Positions 7,989-13,192 of a DNA stretch of 13,192 bases are shown here, one piece after another; within the stretch, counting starts at the first letter, position 1, and each line of letters begins with the position of its first letter. Under the pieces are notes generated by a model. It worked only from the letters and a program-made list of their open reading frames with translations. It made no database searches and had not been told where the DNA came from. Source of the stretch: an uncultured Sediminibacterium sp. Its GTDB lineage: Bacteria; Bacteroidota; Bacteroidia; Chitinophagales; Chitinophagaceae. The DNA lies in NCBI GenBank assembly GCA_937907555.1, contig CALEST010000102.1, forward strand, positions 1 to 13,192. The letters are read 5' to 3'. The position numbers were made by a program, and so were the translations under genes.

Positions 7989-8942
7989 TTATTTTGTGCC
8001 GGATTTAATTAGATTGTCCAGTGCTTTTTCAATAGTGGGATATTGAAATACAAATCCTGTATTCACTATTTTTTGGCTGCTGACGGTAGCACTTTTCAGT
8101 ACTTCAATACTCATTTCTCCTAAAACAATTTTAAGGACAAATGCAGGAACATAAATGGGCAGATAGAAAGAGCCGCAACATTTTTTTGCAAGGGTTAAAG
8201 TGAGTGTTTTGTTGTTCACCGGAAATGGCGCAACTGCATTGTACACACCCTGCAGAGCCGTATTCTCAATGGCATAAATGAATTGATAACACAAGTCGTC
8301 AATATGAATCCAGCTGATCATCTGTTTCCCATTTCCTAAAATAGCAGCGGTTCTGGTGATCAAGGGTTTTTTAAATTCAACCAAAGCTCCGCCTGCATTG
8401 CTAAGTACAATGCCTGTTCTAAGAATCACCAATCGTTTATCCATTTCCTGAACAGGTGCAATGCTTTCTTCCCAGGCTTTGCAGGTAGTACCCAAAAAAT
8501 CTGTAAAGGCAGGTGCCTCTTCTGAAAATCCGGAATTATTAAGGGGATCGGGACCGTACCAGCCAATAGCAGAAGAACTAATTACGGCCTTCACCTGGTT
8601 GGGAATTTCTTTTAGGGCTTTCACCAGCAAATTACCGGAATGAATACGGCTGTCTGCTATTTCTTTTTTTCTGGCATCAGACCATCGCTGATCAGCCACT
8701 CCTGCACCAGCAAGGTGTACAATAAAGTCTGCTTCACGAATGGCCCATTCATCAATGGTTTGCGCTGCTATATTCCATTTGGCATAACGAAGGTAGGTGT
8801 TGGCATTACCGGTAGTATCCACCACTCTTTTTTGATTACCCCCTCTTCCCACAATGATAACTGAATATCCCTTGTGCATTAATAATTCAGTTAAACGAGT
8901 GCCCACTGTTCCCGTTCCACCGGTAATTAAAACCGTTGCCAT
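7989..8942 (-). CDS. TIGR01777-family epimerase-like SDR protein (SDR39U1/YfcH type)
   Basis: 317 residues, a usual length for this family of atypical short-chain dehydrogenases/reductases, which bind NAD(P) in the cytoplasm and whose substrate is generally unknown. The Rossmann motif GGTGTVG is at residues 8-14. Family landmarks follow in order: 'HLAGAGVADQRW' (76-87), 'SRIHS' (98-102), 'SSSAIGWYG' (122-130), 'CKAWEES' (154-160), 'LRTGIVLSNAGGAL' (174-187), 'WIHIDDL' (211-217) and 'YNAVAPFPVNN' (234-244). A C-terminal helical unit (about 250-300) matches the DUF1731-type tail. The classical catalytic YxxxK is absent, as is normal for this family. The ATG at 8942 gives the complete Rossmann start. 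It is transcribed in the same direction as ftsZ but lies beyond a strong terminator, and has its own promoter candidate, so it is probably a separate unit. No link to division is implied. Confidence 0.92.
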   Translation of the reverse strand: MATVLITGGTGTVGTRLTELLMHKGYSVIIVGRGGNQKRVVDTTGNANTYLRYAKWNIAAQTIDEWAIREADFIVHLAGAGVADQRWSDARKKEIADSRIHSGNLLVKALKEIPNQVKAVISSSAIGWYGPDPLNNSGFSEEAPAFTDFLGTTCKAWEESIAPVQEMDKRLVILRTGIVLSNAGGALVEFKKPLITRTAAILGNGKQMISWIHIDDLCYQFIYAIENTALQGVYNAVAPFPVNNKTLTLTLAKKCCGSFYLPIYVPAFVLKIVLGEMSIEVLKSATVSSQKIVNTGFVFQYPTIEKALDNLIKSGTK

Positions 8943-8962
8943 ATGCTAGTTTTCTATTATAA

Positions 8963-8970
8963 CAAACATA
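8963..8970 (-). promoter_or_regulatory. Candidate Bacteroidota -7 promoter element for the epimerase-like gene
   Basis: On the minus strand the bases read TATGTTTG, an exact match to the TAnnTTTG element recognised by the Bacteroidota primary sigma factor. It lies 20 bases before the ATG at 8942, which would give a leader of about 10-15 bases. The expected upstream TTTG (-33) element is not clear; only a T-rich run is present, and part of it belongs to the ftsZ terminator. Confidence 0.45.
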
Positions 8971-8988
8971 CATATAAAAAGTTGGGTG

Positions 8989-9018
8989 AAAAAAAAGCCC
9001 CACTCAAGCGAGCGGGGC
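8989..9018 (-). terminator. Rho-independent terminator after ftsZ
   Basis: Read on the minus strand, GCCCCGCTC pairs with GAGTGGGGC around a GCTT loop: nine pairs, one of them a G-U wobble. The hairpin (9018 to 8997) is followed directly by eight T residues (8996-8989). It lies 34 bases after the ftsZ stop and should end the ftsQ-ftsA-ftsZ transcript. The run of T is on the minus-strand side only, so it is directional. Confidence 0.92.
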
Positions 9019-9052
9019 ATCCGAAAATATAATGGTTGGGTTAGTAAACTAA

Positions 9053-10996
9053 CTAGTCTGGTTTTTTACCATCCAGGAAGGTATTCAGGGTGTTGAGCTG
9101 TGTCTGGTTATTCTCATCTTTCCCTACTGTGTATTTGCTATAATAGTTTTCTACAGAAGTAAGGGTGTTTCCGAATAATTCCATATTTCTTCTAACATAG
9201 GCCGGAACTGCATCAAACTCTCCATTCAAATCAGAAGCATTGTTCATGTTAAAAGAAAGATTGCGCAGTTTTTGAATTCTTTCTGCAGCTCTTCTTTTTT
9301 GCTCTTCCACATCATCAAAATAATCGCCGCTATTATCAGCAGATTCATTGGAAGCAGCAGCACTCATAGAAGCCTGGGGAGCACTATAGCCTTCTGGCTT
9401 TTCAACCAGTTGCATGTCGAACAAATTCGCTTCTTCTTCCACCGGAGGTGCTTGCGGTATAGATACCACAGGAGGCACTTGCGGTGTAGCCACTACTTCC
9501 GGTGTAGTGCTAACAACAGGCGCAGGAGCTGCAGGCTTGGCAGCAGGTGCTTCTGATGCATAAATATTGGCAGGCTTGCTTAACGCAGTACCTGAAAAAC
9601 TTGAATGAATGGCTGTTGGAATAGGAGGCAAAGTTGCTTCTACTTCTTCCTCAAACGTATGTACTACAGGAGGGGCCTGCATAGCAGGTTCCTCGGAAGG
9701 TGCCAAATCAAAAACAATTACAGGAGCAGCTGTGGAGGGCATTTCCAGTGTTTCGTAAATTTTTTCCGGAGCAGGAGTGGTTTCCGCTGGTGTTGCAGGA
9801 TCTGCATTCACCGTAGGTTCTTCCGCAACAAAAGGAATTAAACTCTCTGCAAAAGAAGGAGCTTCTACCTTCACAGCTTCCACAACAGGAGCAGGCGTTG
9901 CTTCCGCAGCAGGTGCAGTAGCTGTAATTACACCGGTAGCAACTGCTGGATGATCTACTTTTAAAGTCATCACAATTTTTTCAGGCTTGGCTTCTTCCTG
10001 TTTAACAGCAGCAGGTTTAGCAAATGGATCTTTGTGCTCAAATCCGGTTGCTACCAGCGTGATACCAATTTTTTTATCAAGGCTTTCGTCATAACCCATA
10101 CCCACAATTACATCCGCATCTTCTCCGGCCTGTAAACGCAAATGGTTATTAATGATTTCCAGCTCATCCATGGTGCATTCGTGTTCACCTTCGGCACTGT
10201 TGATATTAATCAGGATCCACTTGGCTCCTCTGATATCACTGTCGTTCAGCAATGGAGAAGACAATGCTTCTTCAATGGCCAACTGTGCACGATTCTCTCC
10301 TTCCACTTCTGCTTTACCTAAAATAGCCACACCTCCATTCTTCATTACGGTACATACATCCGCAAAGTCTACAATAATATGTCCACGGCTATTAATTACA
10401 TCGGTAATACATTTGGCTGCAGTTGCCAATACATTGTCTGCTTTTGAAAATGCTTCCTTCATTTTCAAATTGCCATACTGCATGCGCAATTTATCATTGC
10501 TGATAACCAGCAATGTATCTACATAAGGTTTTAATGCTTTAATTCCTTCTTCCGCCTGCAACTGTCTGCGCGGACCTTCAAAACCAAAAGGAGTGGTTAC
10601 AATCCCAACGGTTAAAATACCTAAGTCTTTACAAATTTGTGCAATGATAGGGGCACCACCCGTTCCGGTACCACCACCCATACCCACGGTAATGAATGCC
10701 ATTTTGGTATTCACTTCCAGTATGCGTTTAATTTCTTCCAAAGATTCTTCAGTAGCTCTTTTACCTACTTCAGGATTGGCTCCCGCACCCAAACCCTGGG
10801 TTAAATGGGGTCCCAACTGAATTTTGTTAGGCACTTTGCTTTGCTCAATTGCTTTGGCATCGGTATTGCAAATGATGAAGTCAACCCCCTCAATGTTTTG
10901 TTCAAACATGAAGTTTACGGCGTTGCTTCCACCACCACCGACACCCAGTACTTTAATGATGGATGATTTTTGTTTAGGAAGATCAAAATGAATCAT
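9053..10996 (-). CDS. ftsZ: Cell division protein FtsZ, long-linker form
   Basis: Tubulin-like GTPase that assembles into the Z ring and recruits the divisome. At 647 residues it is far longer than E. coli FtsZ (383). The GTPase core covers about 10-322, with 'GVGGGGSNAVN' (18-28), the tubulin signature GGGTGTG (107-113) and the T7 loop 'VDFADV' (209-214) with catalytic D210 and D213. Where E. coli has Asn207 of 'NVDFADV', this protein has Ile208. After 'HKDPFAK' a linker of about 270 residues (323-593), rich in Ala, Pro, Val and Glu and probably disordered, leads to a charged helix ('EEQKRRAAERIQKLR', 564-578). The conserved C-terminal peptide is 'FDAVPAYVRRNMEL' (594-607), expected to bind FtsA. 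A 40-residue tail rich in Asn and Gln follows; such a tail is familiar in Bacteroidota FtsZ. It lies 39 bases after ftsA and ends just before the terminator at 8989-9018. Confidence 0.98.
   Translation of the reverse strand: MIHFDLPKQKSSIIKVLGVGGGGSNAVNFMFEQNIEGVDFIICNTDAKAIEQSKVPNKIQLGPHLTQGLGAGANPEVGKRATEESLEEIKRILEVNTKMAFITVGMGGGTGTGGAPIIAQICKDLGILTVGIVTTPFGFEGPRRQLQAEEGIKALKPYVDTLLVISNDKLRMQYGNLKMKEAFSKADNVLATAAKCITDVINSRGHIIVDFADVCTVMKNGGVAILGKAEVEGENRAQLAIEEALSSPLLNDSDIRGAKWILININSAEGEHECTMDELEIINNHLRLQAGEDADVIVGMGYDESLDKKIGITLVATGFEHKDPFAKPAAVKQEEAKPEKIVMTLKVDHPAVATGVITATAPAAEATPAPVVEAVKVEAPSFAESLIPFVAEEPTVNADPATPAETTPAPEKIYETLEMPSTAAPVIVFDLAPSEEPAMQAPPVVHTFEEEVEATLPPIPTAIHSSFSGTALSKPANIYASEAPAAKPAAPAPVVSTTPEVVATPQVPPVVSIPQAPPVEEEANLFDMQLVEKPEGYSAPQASMSAAASNESADNSGDYFDDVEEQKRRAAERIQKLRNLSFNMNNASDLNGEFDAVPAYVRRNMELFGNTLTSVENYYSKYTVGKDENNQTQLNTLNTFLDGKKPD
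9444..9489. repeat. 27-base tandem duplication in the ftsZ linker
   Basis: Bases 9444-9462 and 9471-9489 match at 16 of 19 positions with a 27-base period, so one 9-residue unit is repeated in frame. In the protein this is TPQVPPVVS followed by IPQAPPVEE (residues 504-521). It indicates that the linker grows or shrinks by in-frame duplication. Confidence 0.65.
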
Positions 10997-11035
10997 AGTG
11001 GACGGTTTGGGTTAGTAGGGATTAAGGTTCGGGTT

Positions 11036-12436
11036 TTATCTTATTACTTGGTCTTCTTCTTCTTTGAACAATTCAATCAGGTTGTTTTTGAATTTGTCCC
11101 AGAATTTAATTCGTGGGCCCATATCAACTGATTTCTTAGGTGCTTCAGCCGGAGTTTCGTTTACCGGAGTGCTTGCAACCGGTGCTTCAGGAGCAGCATC
11201 TGCTTTCTTCTTCAGATTCGCAGGCACTTCCAGTTTTACAAAACGCTCTTTGAATTCCTTGTGATGCTGATCGTAGTCGTTGTAGCCTTTCAGGATCAAA
11301 CCAATACAGGTAGCATACATGGGTTTATTTAATTCATCAATATGGTTGGGTGCCAGGTGTTCATTGGGTATACCAATGCGGGCATTTAAACCAGTAGCAT
11401 ATTCGGTTAACTGAATCAGGTGCTTTAATTGAGATCCACCGCCTGTTAATATAATACCACCATTCAATGCACGGGAATCCAATCCAACCTGCTTTAAATG
11501 ATAGGTAACAAAATCAAGGATCTCACTCATTCTTGCCTGAATAATCTGCGCAAGACTCTTCACGCTGATTTCCTTGGCAGGCATTCCCTTTAAACCAGGG
11601 ATGGTAATAAAGGAATTGGTTTTTGCTTCGTCAGCCAAAGCAGAACCAAACTGAACTTTCATGGCTTCCGCCTGTGTTTTTAAAACACCCAAACCTAAGC
11701 GGATATCATTGGTAATATTTTCTCCGCCGAAAGGAATTACGGCAGTATGTTTTAAAATACCATCATAAAAAACAGCCAGGTCAGAAGTACCACCACCAAT
11801 ATCCAAAATGGCAACACCTGCTTCCATATCCAGTTCGCTCATTACGGCACTGGCAGAAGCCAAAGGCTGTAATACCAGGTCTTTGGTTTGCAAACCACTT
11901 CTGGTTACGGCACGATTGATATTGCGGATAGCGTTTCTGTCACCGGTAATAATATGGAAGTTGGCACCCATTTTAACCCCATTGTATCCAACCGGGTCTT
12001 TGATGTTCTGGTTGCTGTCTACGTGAAAATCCTGCGCAATCACATCAATGATCTGATCTCCGGCAGGAATAAAAGTTTTACGCTGGTTGTTGATGAGTTG
12101 TTCCACTTCAGCTCTGCTGATTTCAATATCAGCATCCTGACGAACAATATCCCCTCTGGTTTGCAGGCTCTTGATATGATGCCCTGCTATACCCACATAT
12201 ACTTCGTTGATTTCTAAATCGGGATTGCTCTGTGCACAATTTTCCAAAGCTGCCTGAATGGCTTTAATGGTCTGGTCAATATTCAACACCTGACCATGTA
12301 GTACACCACTGCTGTTGGCGCGACCAAATCCAAGAATTTCCAGCTTGCCAAATTCGTTTTTGCGGCCGGCAATTGCAGCAATCTTGGTGGTACCAATGTC
12401 CAGTCCAACAATGATAGGTGCTTCATTGTGATTCAT
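11036..12436 (-). CDS. ftsA: Cell division protein FtsA
   Basis: Actin-like ATPase that anchors FtsZ filaments to the inner membrane and passes on the signal to start septal wall synthesis. 466 residues (E. coli 420). The phosphate-1 motif 'GLDIGTTK' is at 11-18, the SHS2/1C region at about 86-168, the phosphate-2 motif 'LDIGGGTSD' at 211-219 and the adenosine motif 'GGIILTGGGS' at 326-335. The C-terminus ends in an amphipathic helix ('FWDKFKNNLIELFKEE', 445-460), the membrane-targeting sequence. Between the actin-like core and this helix is a linker of about 35 residues rich in Ala, Pro and Lys (about 408-442), longer than in E. coli and similar in composition to the FtsZ linker. The start codon overlaps the ftsQ stop as ATGA, and ftsZ follows after 39 bases. 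Confidence 0.97.
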   Translation of the reverse strand: MNHNEAPIIVGLDIGTTKIAAIAGRKNEFGKLEILGFGRANSSGVLHGQVLNIDQTIKAIQAALENCAQSNPDLEINEVYVGIAGHHIKSLQTRGDIVRQDADIEISRAEVEQLINNQRKTFIPAGDQIIDVIAQDFHVDSNQNIKDPVGYNGVKMGANFHIITGDRNAIRNINRAVTRSGLQTKDLVLQPLASASAVMSELDMEAGVAILDIGGGTSDLAVFYDGILKHTAVIPFGGENITNDIRLGLGVLKTQAEAMKVQFGSALADEAKTNSFITIPGLKGMPAKEISVKSLAQIIQARMSEILDFVTYHLKQVGLDSRALNGGIILTGGGSQLKHLIQLTEYATGLNARIGIPNEHLAPNHIDELNKPMYATCIGLILKGYNDYDQHHKEFKERFVKLEVPANLKKKADAAPEAPVASTPVNETPAEAPKKSVDMGPRIKFWDKFKNNLIELFKEEEDQVIR

Positions 12437-13192
12437 AGAGTATTTCTTTTACTTGTTAACGGAATTTGAATCGATATATTGTTTTCTTCAACTACATTTT
12501 TTGGGGTTTCTTTTATGGCTACCACCTGGCCTTTATATTCTAAGCTGATAATTTTATAGGTATTGATACCATGTTGCAACCAGGCTTTCTGGTAGAAAGC
12601 TTTTAGGCGATGGAGTTTATCTGCCGCCAAAGAAGAGTCTCCAAAAGCAATCAGGTGTTCTCCCAGCACAGGAATCATTTCGAACTTTTTGTTCGCAACA
12701 ATATCTACCTGGGCAATCTGTGCGGTCAGGAATGAATCTGCATTCATTAAACGGGAAAGTAAAATCACAGACTGCAATAAAGTGGTATCGGTTATTTTAC
12801 TAACCGGATAACCAGTGAATACGGGCACTCTGGCGGTAAGCTTTGTACTCAAGGGCATTCGGTTCATGGCAGTATCTATATAATAAGACTGACCATTGGT
12901 TTCGAATATTCTGGCAATGGGTTCTCTCTCTACAATGCTTACCTGCAATTCTTGTTGATTATTAAAAAACATTTCGGCATTGTTTACCCAGGGATTTTGC
13001 TTTACCTGAGATTCCAGTTTGCGCAATGGAATTGCACGCATGGGACGTCCTGTTACCGGAGCTGGACTGTTCACCAGTTGCAGCACATCCTGTTCGTCAA
13101 TGAACATATGTTTTTCTGCACCCCTTATTTCCACTACTACCCCTTTTAGTTTTCTGTTGCTTTTCTGGCGGATGGAGGCACCCAATAACACC
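12433..13192 (-). CDS. ftsQ: Cell division protein FtsQ, 5' end outside window
   Basis: Bitopic membrane protein that links the early Z ring to the later division proteins through FtsB and FtsL. About 253 residues are visible. The first ones ('LLGAS') look like the end of the single membrane helix, followed by a basic stretch (RQKSNRK). The POTRA domain begins at 'VVVEIRGAEKHMFIDEQDV', and the beta domain carries the typical 'NPWVNNAEMFFNNQQELQVSIVEREPIA'. The residues before the helix are cut off by the window, so the in-frame GTG at 13191 is probably an internal Val codon, not the start. The final codons overlap ftsA by four bases (ATGA), which favours coupled translation. Sequence alone is weak for this fast-evolving family, but position directly before ftsA and ftsZ makes the call firm. 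Confidence 0.92.
   Translation of the reverse strand, partial: VLLGASIRQKSNRKLKGVVVEIRGAEKHMFIDEQDVLQLVNSPAPVTGRPMRAIPLRKLESQVKQNPWVNNAEMFFNNQQELQVSIVEREPIARIFETNGQSYYIDTAMNRMPLSTKLTARVPVFTGYPVSKITDTTLLQSVILLSRLMNADSFLTAQIAQVDIVANKKFEMIPVLGEHLIAFGDSSLAADKLHRLKAFYQKAWLQHGINTYKIISLEYKGQVVAIKETPKNVVEENNISIQIPLTSKRNTL

Noticed and set aside
8956..8961. TATAAT on the minus strand as an E. coli-like -10 box for the epimerase-like gene
   Set aside because: There is no TTGACA-like partner at the right distance, and the neighbouring exact TAnnTTTG match is the better candidate in a Bacteroidota genome.
9272..9841. Plus-strand open frames opposite ftsZ (9272-9556 and 9605-9841), rich in Arg, Cys and Phe
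   Set aside because: The composition is what the reverse complement of an Ala/Pro/Glu-rich linker gives. There is no start context and no known domain.
13189..13191. GTG as the true start of ftsQ
   Set aside because: FtsQ needs a cytoplasmic lead and a full membrane helix. Only the end of the helix is visible, so this GTG is most likely an internal Val codon and the gene continues past the edge.
1..13192. tRNA, rRNA, CRISPR array, insertion sequence, prophage or toxin-antitoxin elements
   Set aside because: Looked for on both strands and none seen. Almost all of the window is covered by identifiable genes with normal spacing.

Overview
The window looks like chromosomal DNA of a member of the Bacteroidota, most likely a Chitinophagaceae-type organism. 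The clues are moderate-to-low GC, signal peptides ending in Ala-Gln, little Shine-Dalgarno sequence before starts, a TAnnTTTG-type promoter motif, an HDLKN-type histidine-kinase H-box, and FtsA and FtsZ proteins with long C-terminal linkers and a C-terminal extension after the FtsZ anchoring peptide. The assignment rests on these features alone. Genes are densely packed. I see no tRNA, rRNA, CRISPR array, insertion sequence or prophage gene, and no gene-free stretch longer than about 110 bases.

Left part (1-5106, minus strand): a three-gene operon read right to left. It encodes a membrane histidine kinase (3736-5106), a periplasmic membrane-anchored BcsB-family protein (1696-3717), and a processive family 2 glycosyltransferase cut by the window edge (1-1668). 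The glycosyltransferase has all the BcsA/XagB-type catalytic motifs. Ahead of its membrane segments it carries a domain resembling the N-terminal domain of type II secretion ATPases (GspE/MshE). Together with the divergent GH5 glycanase, this looks like a non-canonical exopolysaccharide (cellulose-like beta-glucan) synthase locus.

Middle (5158-7979, plus strand): a secreted GH5 endoglucanase-type hydrolase with a non-ATG start, overlapped by one base by an ABC transporter ATPase gene, followed by an ABC-2 type permease. The hydrolase probably trims or edits the polymer made by the divergent operon. The transporter's substrate is unknown.

Right part (7989-13192, minus strand): a stand-alone TIGR01777-family nucleotide-sugar-epimerase-like protein with a good promoter candidate, a clear rho-independent terminator, and the cell-division genes ftsZ, ftsA and ftsQ (ftsQ cut by the window edge), transcribed ftsQ to ftsA to ftsZ. 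FtsQ, FtsA and FtsZ build the divisome. FtsZ has an unusually long Ala/Pro/Val/Glu-rich linker and an unexpected residue in the catalytic T7 loop.

The most unusual part is the kinase / BcsB / GspE-N-glycosyltransferase / GH5 cluster. It combines known families in a way that suggests a polysaccharide synthase under a different control from the classical PilZ and cyclic-di-GMP arrangement.
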